Positions 1 to 8,036 of a stretch of 10,680 bases of DNA are shown here, one piece after another (the first letter of the stretch is position 1; the number at the start of each line of letters is the position of its first letter). A program made the position numbers and the translations under genes. The notes below the pieces were generated by a model that worked only from the letters and a program-made list of their open reading frames with translations, was not told where the DNA came from and did not search any database. The DNA is from an uncultured Haloferula sp. Its GTDB lineage: Bacteria > Verrucomicrobiota > Verrucomicrobiae > Verrucomicrobiales > Akkermansiaceae. The DNA lies in the NCBI GenBank assembly GCA_946885645.1, contig CAMPGU010000132.1:1-10680 (forward strand). Direction: 5' to 3'.

Positions 1-657
1 CACGCCGACCGCGCCGTTGTTGGCGCTCATGCCCTGGTGGCAGGAAATGCCGACGATCAGCAGGCCGAAAACCAGTCCCTTGATCAAGGCGATCAGGATG
101 TCGCTCAGGTCGGTGTATTTTCCCATCTGGCTCATCCAGTAGGCGGGATTCACATTGAAGGGACCGGTTCCCACCAGCACGGAGGCTCCGATGCCCAGCG
201 CCGCGGATTCCCCGATGAGCAGCGGCATGGCCAGCAGCATCGCGAGCAGGCGCGGTGTCACCAGATAGTCCACCGGATGCACGCCCATCGATCGCAGCGC
301 GTCCACCTGCTCGGTCACCTTCATGGTGCCGATCTCCGCGGCCATCGAGGCACCGACGCGGCCGGCAAGCATCAGCGCGGTGATCGTGGGGCCCAGCTCC
401 CGTAGCATGGCCACGCTGACCAGCGCGCCCGCACCGGTTTCCATATTGAGGTTGCTGAATTGGAAAAGCGATTGCGCGGCGAGCACGGCCCCGGTGAAGG
501 CACCGGTCACCATCACCACCGGTTGCGAGCGGTGGCCCATTTCCACCACCTGGCGGAGCACCATCCGCCAGCGGATCTTTCCCTTCACGAGCGACTCCGA
601 GACCTGTCCGAAGAGCAGGGCGACCTCTCCCAGATACTGGAGGAAGCCGGTGACCAT
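1..657 (-). CDS. mlaE: MlaE/YrbE-family ABC transporter permease (partial, C-terminus off window)
   Basis: Permease of an Mla-type (MCE) lipid ABC transporter, which in Gram-negative bacteria moves phospholipids between inner and outer membrane. The reverse strand reads without a stop for 219 codons from the ATG at 657 to the left edge. An amphipathic N-terminus ([13 protein letters not shown], about residues 5-17) is followed by hydrophobic segments. The family signature is clear: RELGP (86-90), [13 protein letters not shown] (98-110), [14 protein letters not shown] (112-125), then [17 protein letters not shown] (131-147) and, near the edge, [16 protein letters not shown] (194-209). Family members are about 250-260 residues, so roughly 30-40 are missing. 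The start is uncertain: a GTG at 684 adds nine plausible residues (VGLFRFLGG), and the frame stays open back to an ATG at 816 that would overlap moxR. No good ribosome binding site marks any of them. The partner ATPase (mlaF type) and MCE protein would be expected to the left. Confidence 0.93.
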   Translation of the reverse strand, partial: MVTGFLQYLGEVALLFGQVSESLVKGKIRWRMVLRQVVEMGHRSQPVVMVTGAFTGAVLAAQSLFQFSNLNMETGAGALVSVAMLRELGPTITALMLAGRVGASMAAEIGTMKVTEQVDALRSMGVHPVDYLVTPRLLAMLLAMPLLIGESAALGIGASVLVGTGPFNVNPAYWMSQMGKYTDLSDILIALIKGLVFGLLIVGISCHQGMSANNGAVGV

Positions 658-814
658 GCCGCCGAGAAACCTGAAAAGCCCCACGCGCGGAATGTTAGGA
701 CGCTGGAGCAGTCCTTTGAAAGGACGAACGACATCGCCGCCCCTTGCCCAAGAAAAAGCGAAACACGTTTTAATCCTGCAATTTGCCGTCGGCCCCGGGC
801 GTAGTGCCCTGATC
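658..814. other. Divergent intergenic region between mlaE and moxR
   Basis: About 130-160 bp, depending on the true mlaE start, separate the two divergent genes and must hold the promoters for both. It includes a locally AT-richer patch at about 750-785 in an otherwise GC-rich window. A short GGGC-GTAGT-GCCC hairpin (797-809) sits where a ribosome binding site for moxR would be expected. No recognisable operator, riboswitch or terminator is visible. Confidence 0.6.
744..774 (+). promoter_or_regulatory. Weak candidate sigma70-type promoter for the moxR cluster
   Basis: TTGCCC (744-749, 4 of 6 matches to TTGACA) and TTTAAT (769-774, 5 of 6 matches to TATAAT) are separated by 19 bp. This is slightly long but usable. 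Transcription would begin near 781, giving a leader of about 35 nt before the moxR ATG. The call rests on two short matches and on the location in the only AT-richer patch of the divergent region. It could easily be chance. Confidence 0.25.
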
Positions 815-1822
815 ATGAGCAGTGACGACAAGGCGGCGGTCGAGAAGCTTCACGCTACCTACAAACAGATGAAGGAGGAACTCGGCCGGGTGATCGTCGG
901 TCAGGAGACGGTGGTGGAGCAGGCCCTGATGGCGATCTTTTGCCGCGGCCACGCACTGCTGGTCGGCGTGCCGGGCCTGGCGAAGACGCTCCTGGTCTCG
1001 ACCCTTTCCCGGGCCTTGGATCTCGGCTTCAAGCGCATCCAGTTCACCCCGGACCTGATGCCTGCGGATATCACCGGCACCGACGTGCTGGAAGTGGATC
1101 CGGAGACCGGCCGCCGCGGCTTCCGCTTCGTCCACGGGCCGATCTTCACGAATCTCGTCCTCGCGGATGAAATCAACCGCACCCCGCCGAAGACCCAGGC
1201 GGCCCTGCTGGAAGCGATGCAGGAGCACCACGTAACGGTAGGCGAGCACACGCTGAACCTGCCGAAGCCGTTCTTTGTGCTGGCGACGCAAAACCCGATC
1301 GAGCAGGAGGGCACCTACCCGCTGCCGGAAGCCCAGCTCGACCGCTTCCTTTTCAATATCGTCGTCGATTACCCCAGTGAGGAGGAAGAACGCGAAATCA
1401 TCCGCCGGGTGACCAGCCCCGGCGACGCGCGGATCTCGCCGTTGATGACGGCGGACGATATCATCCATCTCCAGCAGGTGGTGCGCCGCGTGCCGGTGGG
1501 GGATCATGTGATCGACTTCGCGGCGAAGCTGGCGCGTGCCACTCGGCCGAAAGACCAATCCGCACCGGATTTCATCAAGGAAATGGTCGGCTGGGGAGCG
1601 GGGCCGCGCGCGGGCATCAGCCTCGTTTCCGCGGCAAAGGCGCACGCGGTGCTGCGCGGGCGCTTCCATGCCACCACCGGCGATGTCGCCGCCGTTGCCA
1701 TTCCCGTGCTGCGCCACCGCGTGCTGACGACCTTCAATGCGGAGGCCGCGGGAGTGACCAGCGACGAAGTGATCCGGCGCCTGATCAAGGTGCTGGCCCC
1801 GCGGGAAGAGCTGGTGGTCTGA
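815..1822 (+). CDS. moxR: MoxR-family AAA+ ATPase
   Basis: Cytoplasmic AAA+ ATPase of 335 residues, normal length for MoxR. Walker A is GVPGLAKT (51-58), Walker B LVLADEIN (114-121), sensor 1 ATQN (157-160) followed by [18 protein letters not shown] (161-178). The C-terminal lid carries GPRAGISL (263-270), the sensor 2 region. The stretch [14 protein letters not shown] (77-90) is also characteristic. MoxR proteins act as ATP-driven chaperones that mature or insert metal into VWA/MIDAS-containing partners, usually encoded next to them, as here. I chose the ATG at 815 because the conserved N-terminal VIVGQ (26-30) lies at the usual distance. The frame stays open upstream to 323, but that part lies antisense to mlaE and has no family similarity. 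No Shine-Dalgarno sequence precedes the ATG. It is the first gene of the rightward cluster, followed by the DUF58 gene after 26 bp. Its specific client is not known. Confidence 0.95.
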   Translation: MSSDDKAAVEKLHATYKQMKEELGRVIVGQETVVEQALMAIFCRGHALLVGVPGLAKTLLVSTLSRALDLGFKRIQFTPDLMPADITGTDVLEVDPETGRRGFRFVHGPIFTNLVLADEINRTPPKTQAALLEAMQEHHVTVGEHTLNLPKPFFVLATQNPIEQEGTYPLPEAQLDRFLFNIVVDYPSEEEEREIIRRVTSPGDARISPLMTADDIIHLQQVVRRVPVGDHVIDFAAKLARATRPKDQSAPDFIKEMVGWGAGPRAGISLVSAAKAHAVLRGRFHATTGDVAAVAIPVLRHRVLTTFNAEAAGVTSDEVIRRLIKVLAPREELVV

Positions 1823-1848
1823 GATTTCCATAGCCTCCCGAGTTCCCG

Positions 1849-2781
1849 ATGTCCTCCGACTCCCTGAAACTCCCCGATTGCATGCGGCTGCTGCCGCCGG
1901 AGACCATGGGCGTGATGCGCCGCCTGGAATGGTACGCACGCCGCCGGATGCAGGGCACGCTGACCGGCCGGCACAGCTCGCCGGACAGGGGCTTCTCCGT
2001 CGAATTCGCGGAGCACCGCGAATACGTCCCCGGCGACGACCCGAAGGATCTGGACTGGCGCGTGATGGCGAAAAGCGACCGCAACGTCATCCGCCAATAC
2101 ATCGAGGAAACCAACCTCCGGGCCACGCTGGCGGTGGACGTTTCCGGATCGATGAAATACACCGGCGATGCCGCGGCGAAGATCGGCGATATCCCGCTCT
2201 CGAAGCTCGATTACGCCAAGCATCTCGCCGCCGCGCTGGCCTATCTTTTCGTCAAGCAGGGCGACGCCGCCGGGCTCGTCACCTTTGACAAGGAGGTGCG
2301 GGGCTTCATCCGCGCGGGCAGCCGCCCCAGCCAGGTGCGGCGCATCCTGGAAGATCTCCACACCGTGGAAGCCGGGGCGGACACGGATGTGGGCGGGGTC
2401 CTGCACGGCGTCGCCGAGCGGATCCCGAAGCGCGGGCTGGTGATCCTCATCAGCGATCTCTTCGACGATCCGGCGAGGATCATCGAGGCGCTGCACCATT
2501 TCGATTTCCGCCAGCACGAGCTGGTCATCTTCCATCTCCTCGCGGAGGAGGAATTGACCTTCCCCTTCAAGAACTTCCAGCGCTTCCGCGATCTGGAGGG
2601 CATCGAGAAAATGCTGCGGATTGACCCCCAGGCCGTGCGCGCGGCCTATCTGGAACGGCTGCGCGATTTCGTGAAACGTATCGATGCCGCTTGCGGCAAG
2701 CTTCGCGCCGATTATGTGGCGGTGAATACCAAAACCCCGCTGCGGGATACCCTGCTGCGTTACCTGGGAGGCCGGAAGTAG
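1849..2781 (+). CDS. DUF58 domain protein with VWA-like MIDAS
   Basis: Soluble 310-residue DUF58 protein, the standard MoxR neighbour, probably an adaptor linking the ATPase to the membrane components. The DUF58 signature is complete: GRHSSPDRGFSVEF (40-53), EHREYVPGDDPKDLDW (55-70), then RQYIEET (82-88). The MIDAS-like metal site begins with DVSGS (97-101). A candidate Thr lies in GADTDVGG (176-183) and the third-loop Asp is in ISDLFDD (201-207, D203). No signal peptide or membrane helix is seen. This is the short form of the family; longer DUF58 proteins carry two N-terminal membrane helices, absent here. The ATG at 1849 has no evident Shine-Dalgarno, like moxR. Downstream ATGs at codons 12 and 20 are possible but would trim little before the conserved region. 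The gene's TAG is immediately followed by the next gene's ATG, indicating translational coupling. Confidence 0.93.
   Translation: MSSDSLKLPDCMRLLPPETMGVMRRLEWYARRRMQGTLTGRHSSPDRGFSVEFAEHREYVPGDDPKDLDWRVMAKSDRNVIRQYIEETNLRATLAVDVSGSMKYTGDAAAKIGDIPLSKLDYAKHLAAALAYLFVKQGDAAGLVTFDKEVRGFIRAGSRPSQVRRILEDLHTVEAGADTDVGGVLHGVAERIPKRGLVILISDLFDDPARIIEALHHFDFRQHELVIFHLLAEEELTFPFKNFQRFRDLEGIEKMLRIDPQAVRAAYLERLRDFVKRIDAACGKLRADYVAVNTKTPLRDTLLRYLGGRK
2766..2771 (+). promoter_or_regulatory. Ribosome binding site for the BatA/PA14 protein gene
   Basis: GGGAGG lies inside the 3' end of the DUF58 gene, 10 bp before the ATG at 2782. It supports that ATG as the start, although it directly abuts the preceding TAG stop. 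Confidence 0.7.
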
Positions 2782-5607
2782 ATGCTGTTCCTGAACCCAT
2801 GGCTGCTGGCGGGACTCGCGGGAGTGGCGATCCCGATCCTCATCCACTTGGTCCGGCGGCAAGCGGCGAAGCCGATCGATTGGGGTGCGATGCGTTTCCT
2901 CTTCGATACCGTGGCCGTGCGACGCCGGAAGATGGAGTGGGAGGATCTGCTGCTCATGGCCGCGCGTTGTCTCCTGCTGGCGCTGCTGGCCCTCGCGCTC
3001 GCCCGGCCTTTCGTGCCGCCCGATTCCACGGTTCCCTGGCTTTTCGTCCTGCCTGCCGCGCTGGTTGGCGTTGCCCTCCTCGGCGGCTCCTTTGTCCTGG
3101 CGGGGAAGGCGCGGTGGGTGCTGCGCCTGTCCGCGCTCCTGCTGCTGCTCGCGGCCGCCGGGCTGATCTTCCTGGAGCGCACGCTGAACCTGAAACGCTT
3201 CGAGGCGAGCGGCCGCCGGGACGTTGCGTTGATTATCGATGCCTCCGCTTCGATGGAACTTTCGCGGGACGGCCGCAGCGTCTTCGCCCATGCCGTCGAG
3301 GAAGCGAAGCAGATCGTGAAGGAGGCTCCGCGCGGGACGGCCTTTCTCGTCGTGCTGGGCGGCCCTGCGCCCGAGGCGAAGACCGCGGCACCGCTGACTC
3401 ACCGGGCGGATGTCCTCGGCGTGCTGGACGCGCTCCGGCCCGTCGGCGGCAGTTTCCGCGCGCACGAGGCCCTCGGCATGGCCACGCTGGGGCTTGCGGA
3501 AGGGACGAACGCCTCCAAGGAAATCATCGTCTTCACCGACGCCCAGCGCGGCGGCTGGCGTTTCGACAATCCCCATGCATGGGAAAGCTTGGAAGCGGCG
3601 TGGAAAGCGATGCCGGGGAAGCCGAAGCTTTTGCTGCGGGACTTCGGCGTGCCGGCCACGCTGCGGAACGTCGCCCTCGCGGGAATCGAAGTGTCGCGGC
3701 GGGTGGTGGGCACGGATCGCGAAGCCGCGCTGCGGATCACCGTGGAGAACACGGGCACGGAAGCCGCGACTCCCGGGCCGGTATCGCTGGAAATCGGCGG
3801 CGCGAAGATCGCGGAGAAGCCTGTGGGCCTGCTGTTAGCCGGCCAGAAAGAGGCGGTGGAATTCCGCTACCGCTTCACCAAGCCGGGCCCGCAGGTGGTG
3901 GCGGCCCGGATCGAAGGCGGGGATGACCTCGCAGCCGACGACCGGGCGGAGCGGGTAATCAACGTGCGCGACAAGCTGCCGGTGCTGCTCGTGGATGGGA
4001 ACCCGGCCGGATCCTTCTTCGAACGCGCTGCCGGTTACTCGGCGCTGGCACTGGCCCCTTCGCCGGACCTGCGGCGCGGGAAAGACGCGGGCGAATCCTA
4101 CCTGATGGACCCGGAGGTAATCCCCGCGCCGGAATTGCGGGAGGACGATCTGGACGGCCGCGCGGCGGTGGTACTGGCCGATGTGTCCCGGCTGCCGGAA
4201 AGGATCGCCGGAAAGCTCGCGGGCCGTGTCGCCGATGGCCTCGGGCTCTTGTTGATTGCCGGGCAGCGCATGGAGCCCGCATTTTTTAACCAGTGGAAAG
4301 GCGGCGACGGTCTGCTCCTGCCGGTGCCTCTCGGGGAGATGGCGGTGGATGCGGAAGGCGTGTCCCCGGCACCGGCCACCTTCCTCCACGAATCCGTTGC
4401 CCTCTTCAAGGAGGAGAAAAACTCCGACCTCTCCGCGGCCAAGGTGAGGCAATGGCGGAAGACGGGGGAAGCCACCGGCGGAACGCAGGCGGCCGCTTTT
4501 CTCAACGGCGATACCTTCCTCGCCGCGAAGAACTACGGGAATGGCCGCACCTTGCTCGCCACCTGCGCCTTCGATGCCCGTTCGGGCAATCTCCCTGCCC
4601 TGCGTTCCTTCGTGCCGATGCTGCACGAGCTGGTGGCGTGGGCCGCGGGCAGCGGCGCCGAGCTCAATGTCGAAGCCGCCTGGAGTCCCTCCGTGGCCCT
4701 GCACGGTGCCACCGGAGGCCTCACCGCGAGCTATTACCGGAACGATGAATGGCGCGGTCGCCCGACGCTTGTGCGCTCGGATCCCGGAATCGACTTCCGC
4801 TGGGGGAACGAGAAGCCGGACAAGCGGATGCCGCAGGACAATTTCACCGTGGAGTGGCGGGGCCAACTGGTGCCGCCCGCCACCGGGGAATACCTTTTAT
4901 CCGCGGAGGTGGACGACGAACTGGAGCTGCGGATTGGGGACAGCAAGCCGATGAAGGCGGACTACCAGGGGAACCATCTGGACAAGGTCATGCTCGAGGC
5001 GGGAAACCCCGTGCCCTTTCAGGCGAAATACCGGGAACGCAGCGGCGATGCCTACGTGCGGCTCTTCTGGACACCCCCGGGCGAAACGAAGCAGGTCATC
5101 CCGGGCTTCGCCTTCCGGCCGGAGCAGGAGCAGGTTTCCGAGCCGATGCGGGTGCTGGATCCGCTGGGGTTGCCGCGGGAGGCCTGGTTGCGACCTGCCC
5201 GTCGCGGGCGGGAACTGGCGATCGGAGGCCCGGCCGTCCCGGGCGTCTATCAGGTGACCCCGGACGGTGATCTTGCGGAGCTGCTTTCTTTGCCGGAGGG
5301 GAGCGCCCTTCCCGTGGCGGTAATCCGGGATCCGTCCGAAAGCCGTTTCGACCTGCGCACCGAGGAGGATCTGGACCTGGTGCGGAAGCACGTGGATCTG
5401 CTGCAACCGGCCTCCGCAAGCGATGTCCTCGGGGTCCTGCAGGGGAAGGGCTTCGGCCGGGAGATCTGGAAGCTGCTGGCGATCGCCGCCTTCATCCTTT
5501 TCCTGCTGGAAAGTGCCTTGGCGCGCTGGGTCTCGCGCTCCCGCCGGATGGCGGAAGACGTGAGGGTGGATTTCGGGCAGGAGGCCGTGTGGAGGGGTAA
5601 CCGATGA
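2782..5607 (+). CDS. BatA-type membrane protein with VWA-like, amidotransferase-like and PA14 domains
   Basis: A 941-residue inner-membrane protein. Residues 1-77 form a BatA (aerotolerance regulator N-terminal) domain: FLNPWLLAGLAG, IPILIHLVRR, WGAMRFL, RRRKMEWEDLLLMAARC and LALARP are hallmarks. Hydrophobic helices fall at about 6-23, 57-75, 86-107 and 113-131. A VWA-like domain covers about 146-290, with metal motif DASAS (153-157) and FTDAQ (251-255), but no clear MIDAS threonine. Residues about 300-395 look like a beta-sandwich (VENTGTEAATPGPVSLEIGG). Residues about 396-630 resemble the amidotransferase-like fold common in these proteins (KLPVLLVDGNPAG; LGLLLIAGQ) without a catalytic Cys. 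A PA14 domain spans about 645-780 (LTASYYRNDEW, ATGEYLLSAEVDDELELRIG, YVRLFWTPPGE). A final helix lies at about 895-911, then a basic tail. PA14 domains commonly bind carbohydrate, so wall or surface glycan contact is possible but inferred. The gene is coupled to both neighbours. Confidence 0.9.
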   Translation: MLFLNPWLLAGLAGVAIPILIHLVRRQAAKPIDWGAMRFLFDTVAVRRRKMEWEDLLLMAARCLLLALLALALARPFVPPDSTVPWLFVLPAALVGVALLGGSFVLAGKARWVLRLSALLLLLAAAGLIFLERTLNLKRFEASGRRDVALIIDASASMELSRDGRSVFAHAVEEAKQIVKEAPRGTAFLVVLGGPAPEAKTAAPLTHRADVLGVLDALRPVGGSFRAHEALGMATLGLAEGTNASKEIIVFTDAQRGGWRFDNPHAWESLEAAWKAMPGKPKLLLRDFGVPATLRNVALAGIEVSRRVVGTDREAALRITVENTGTEAATPGPVSLEIGGAKIAEKPVGLLLAGQKEAVEFRYRFTKPGPQVVAARIEGGDDLAADDRAERVINVRDKLPVLLVDGNPAGSFFERAAGYSALALAPSPDLRRGKDAGESYLMDPEVIPAPELREDDLDGRAAVVLADVSRLPERIAGKLAGRVADGLGLLLIAGQRMEPAFFNQWKGGDGLLLPVPLGEMAVDAEGVSPAPATFLHESVALFKEEKNSDLSAAKVRQWRKTGEATGGTQAAAFLNGDTFLAAKNYGNGRTLLATCAFDARSGNLPALRSFVPMLHELVAWAAGSGAELNVEAAWSPSVALHGATGGLTASYYRNDEWRGRPTLVRSDPGIDFRWGNEKPDKRMPQDNFTVEWRGQLVPPATGEYLLSAEVDDELELRIGDSKPMKADYQGNHLDKVMLEAGNPVPFQAKYRERSGDAYVRLFWTPPGETKQVIPGFAFRPEQEQVSEPMRVLDPLGLPREAWLRPARRGRELAIGGPAVPGVYQVTPDGDLAELLSLPEGSALPVAVIRDPSESRFDLRTEEDLDLVRKHVDLLQPASASDVLGVLQGKGFGREIWKLLAIAAFILFLLESALARWVSRSRRMAEDVRVDFGQEAVWRGNR
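5591..5595 (+). promoter_or_regulatory. Ribosome binding site for the VWA/amidotransferase-like gene
   Basis: GGAGG (continuing as GGGG) lies 8 bp before the ATG at 5604, inside the end of the preceding gene. Together with the ATGA overlap it fixes the start at 5604. Confidence 0.75.
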
Positions 5608-8015
5608 AAAGCCTTCTCCGACTCCCGCTGATCTTTCTCGCCGTGTTGGGCCTGCTCCATGCGCTGGCGAAGCTTGTCCGCCTGGCCCCGGAATGGCCGC
5701 TTTGGGCGGTCGCACTGGGCATCGCCGCGGCGGTCGAGGCGGTGTTGGGACTCTATCGCTACGAGGCCGGAGCGGTCGCCCCGCGGCGCGGCCGGTGGAT
5801 GGTGGCGCTGCGCCTGAGCGCGCTGGCGGTACTCGCGTGGATCTTGATCGAGCCGGTCTGGATCCGGGAAGTGAAGCGCGAACGGCAGCGCGAGGTGGTG
5901 GTGGTGCTGGACGAGTCGGCTTCGATGCATCTGAAGGACGAGGGCGAGGAGGCCACACGCTTGGAGATCGGGGAGGTGGGCCTGGAACAATCCGGTCTTC
6001 TCGGGAAACTCGGCGAAGCGGTCAAACTCCGTGCCATCCGCGCGGCGCGGAGTGTTCAAGCCGAAGGAGAGGGTGAAGCCGAAGGCTGGGGAGACGCGAC
6101 CGATCTCGCCGCTGCCCTCGGCACGGTCTTGGAGCAGGTGCCGCCGGATGATCTCGGCGGCGTCATCCTCGTCAGCGATGGCCGGCACAATCGCCCGGGC
6201 CGGGTGGAGGACGTGGCTCGCCGCTTGGGAATCCTGGATGCCCCCGTGGGTGTGGTCGCCACCGGCAGCAGCGAGCCGCCCAAGGATGCTTCCGTGCTCG
6301 CTGTGAAAGCCCCGGAGGCGATCCACCTCGGCGACCGCATGCGGGTGACCGCTTCGCTGAAATTCGACGGCTACAAGGGCGGCGAGGCGAAGGTGCGGTT
6401 GATGCGCGATGACGAGCGCCTGGAAGAGCGCGAGATCCGCATTCCGCAGGACCACCACCGGGAGGAGATCCGCTTCACCACTCTGCCCGAGGAAGGCGGT
6501 GTGGGCGGGTTCCGCATCGAGATCGAGCCGCTGGAAGGCGAGCGCTTCTCCGAAAACAACGCGTGGGCGTTCGAGACCTCGATCACCGACGCCCGCACCA
6601 ACGTGCTGATCGTGGAAAGCACGCCGCGCTGGGAGTTCCGCTATCTGCGGAATCTTTTCTACGGGAGGGACAAATCCGTGCACCTCCAGTACGTGCTCTT
6701 GCACCCGGACAAGATCGCCGGGCAGGAGGAGGAAGAGATCCCCGCGTCCGCGTCCCGTCCCTTCGGGGAAGCGCAGGCGACGCGGCTGCCCGCGAGCGAG
6801 GAGGAATGGCGGAAGTTCGACGTGATCATCCTGGGCGACATCGCGCCGGACGCGATCGACTCGGGGACCTGGGAGGTGATTTCCAAGTGCGTCACGGAGA
6901 GGGCCGCGCTGCTGGTGATGATCGCCGGTCCGCGGTTCATGCCCCACGGGATCGCTTCGGAGGCGGGACGGGAACTGGTGCCGGTGGAGACCTACGGGGA
7001 ACATCGTAATTTCTACGTCTCGACCGGGGACCCGTTCCGCTTCGCGCTTACCTCGGAGGGGCAGGGACACCCGGTGACGCAACAAGCGCGCGGAGAGACC
7101 GCGAACGACTCCGTCTGGGCCGGTTTCCCCGAGCTCCGCTGGCGTCAACCGGTAAAGGGCCTGAAGGAAGGGGCGGAGGTGCTGCTGGCCGCGGACGACG
7201 GGAGCGGGGATGCCACGATCTCCGGTGGCGAAAGTCTTACGGCCGCCTTGGACGCTCTGACCCGCAGGCGGGAGAAGGAAGCCGCCGCCGCTCTGCTCGT
7301 TACCCGCCAGACGGGCAAGGGCAAGGTAGCGCTCCTGCTCACCGACCGGACCTGGCGGCTTCGCGAGGGCGCGGGCGATCTCTACCACCACCGCTTCTGG
7401 GGGAATTTGGTGGCCTGGGGTGCGGGTCCGGCCCTGCGTGCCGGCGGTGCCAAGGTGCGGCTCGGCACGGATCAACTCACCTATACGGCCGACGACCCCG
7501 TCAAGGTCACCGCACGCCTGCGCGACGCGGATCTTGCTCCCGTGCGGGACGGGGATTTGAGGGCGGAGTTGGTGCGCGACGGCGAAGCCGTGGCGAGCAT
7601 CCCGCTGGCCTACGTGGAGGAATCCAACGGGCTGCATGAGGCGGAGTTCGCGCCGATTTCCCGCGCGGGCCGCTATGAAATCCGGCTGCGCGGAGCGGAG
7701 GCCGACCGCTTGAATGCCGAGGACGGCGGGACTTCGTTGGCGGCGGGATTCCGCGTGGTCGGATCGCGGGGTCCGGTCGAGTTGGCGGAGACCACCTTGA
7801 ACCGCGGCCTCTTGGAAACGGTCGCCAGTCTCTCGGGCGGGAAGGTGGTGACCCCGGACCGGGCCGGCGAGCTTGCGGAGCTATTTTTGAAGGACACCAA
7901 CGAGCGCTACGAGGTGCGCGAGACCCCGCTGTGGGACAGCGGCTGGGTGCTCGGCTTCCTCGCGATGCTCCTGGGGCTGGAATGGGTGATCAGGAGAGGG
8001 GGAGGACTCCCGTAA
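5604..8015 (+). CDS. Large membrane VWA protein with amidotransferase-like domain
   Basis: An 803-residue inner-membrane protein of the kind often labelled VWA domain or glutamine amidotransferase in Planctomycetota and Verrucomicrobiota. Hydrophobic helices lie at about 5-23, 33-50 and 66-87, with one more near the C-terminus (779-796) and a short basic tail, so the bulk between is probably periplasmic. The VWA domain (about 97-220) has a full MIDAS set: DESAS (103-107), DATD (164-167) and VSDG (190-193). Residues about 228-325 look like an immunoglobulin-type sandwich ending in SENNAW. Residues about 331-610 form the amidotransferase-like region (NVLIVESTPRWEFRYLRN; DVIILGDIAPD; ALLVMIAG). 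The only cysteine is C429 and there is no G-x-C-x-G nucleophile elbow, so glutaminase activity is unlikely. A second sandwich follows at about 615-720. It overlaps the previous gene by 4 bp (ATGA). It is paralogous in layout to that gene but lacks PA14 and the BatA domain. Confidence 0.88.
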   Translation: MKSLLRLPLIFLAVLGLLHALAKLVRLAPEWPLWAVALGIAAAVEAVLGLYRYEAGAVAPRRGRWMVALRLSALAVLAWILIEPVWIREVKRERQREVVVVLDESASMHLKDEGEEATRLEIGEVGLEQSGLLGKLGEAVKLRAIRAARSVQAEGEGEAEGWGDATDLAAALGTVLEQVPPDDLGGVILVSDGRHNRPGRVEDVARRLGILDAPVGVVATGSSEPPKDASVLAVKAPEAIHLGDRMRVTASLKFDGYKGGEAKVRLMRDDERLEEREIRIPQDHHREEIRFTTLPEEGGVGGFRIEIEPLEGERFSENNAWAFETSITDARTNVLIVESTPRWEFRYLRNLFYGRDKSVHLQYVLLHPDKIAGQEEEEIPASASRPFGEAQATRLPASEEEWRKFDVIILGDIAPDAIDSGTWEVISKCVTERAALLVMIAGPRFMPHGIASEAGRELVPVETYGEHRNFYVSTGDPFRFALTSEGQGHPVTQQARGETANDSVWAGFPELRWRQPVKGLKEGAEVLLAADDGSGDATISGGESLTAALDALTRRREKEAAAALLVTRQTGKGKVALLLTDRTWRLREGAGDLYHHRFWGNLVAWGAGPALRAGGAKVRLGTDQLTYTADDPVKVTARLRDADLAPVRDGDLRAELVRDGEAVASIPLAYVEESNGLHEAEFAPISRAGRYEIRLRGAEADRLNAEDGGTSLAAGFRVVGSRGPVELAETTLNRGLLETVASLSGGKVVTPDRAGELAELFLKDTNERYEVRETPLWDSGWVLGFLAMLLGLEWVIRRGGGLP

Positions 8016-8025
8016 AGACCGAAGC

Positions 8026-8034
8026 GGAGCAAGG
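8026..8034 (+). promoter_or_regulatory. Ribosome binding site for the DUF4175-like gene
   Basis: GGAGCAAGG precedes the ATG at 8037; the GGAG part is 7 bp away. It lies in the 21-bp gap after the previous stop and supports the chosen start. Confidence 0.6.
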
Positions 8035-8036
8035 CC

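Noticed and set aside
797..809. Small hairpin (GGGC-GTAGT-GCCC) before moxR as a regulator or terminator
   Set aside because: A four-base-pair stem is too short to be convincing in DNA this GC-rich, and no T-run follows it.
323..814. N-terminal extension of moxR by 164 codons
   Set aside because: The extension is antisense to the conserved mlaE sequence and has no similarity to the MoxR family, whose usual length is matched by the start at 815.
770..1939. 389-codon minus-strand frame opposite moxR
   Set aside because: It is a shadow of moxR; the sense strand has Walker A, Walker B and sensor motifs, and this frame has none.
1504..3576. 690-codon open frame on the minus strand
   Set aside because: It lies antisense to the moxR end, the DUF58 gene and the BatA-type gene, all with clear family motifs. 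The translation is rich in Arg, Gly, His and Gln with no domain-like pattern, as expected for a shadow in GC-rich DNA.
2691..3926. 411-codon plus-strand frame overlapping the BatA-type gene
   Set aside because: It is out of frame with the gene that has BatA and VWA motifs; its translation is Ala, Gly, Arg and Pro rich without any domain.
5250..7637. 795-codon open frame on the minus strand
   Set aside because: It is antisense to the end of the PA14 protein gene and most of the VWA/amidotransferase-like gene, has no recognisable motif, and spans a sense-strand gene boundary.
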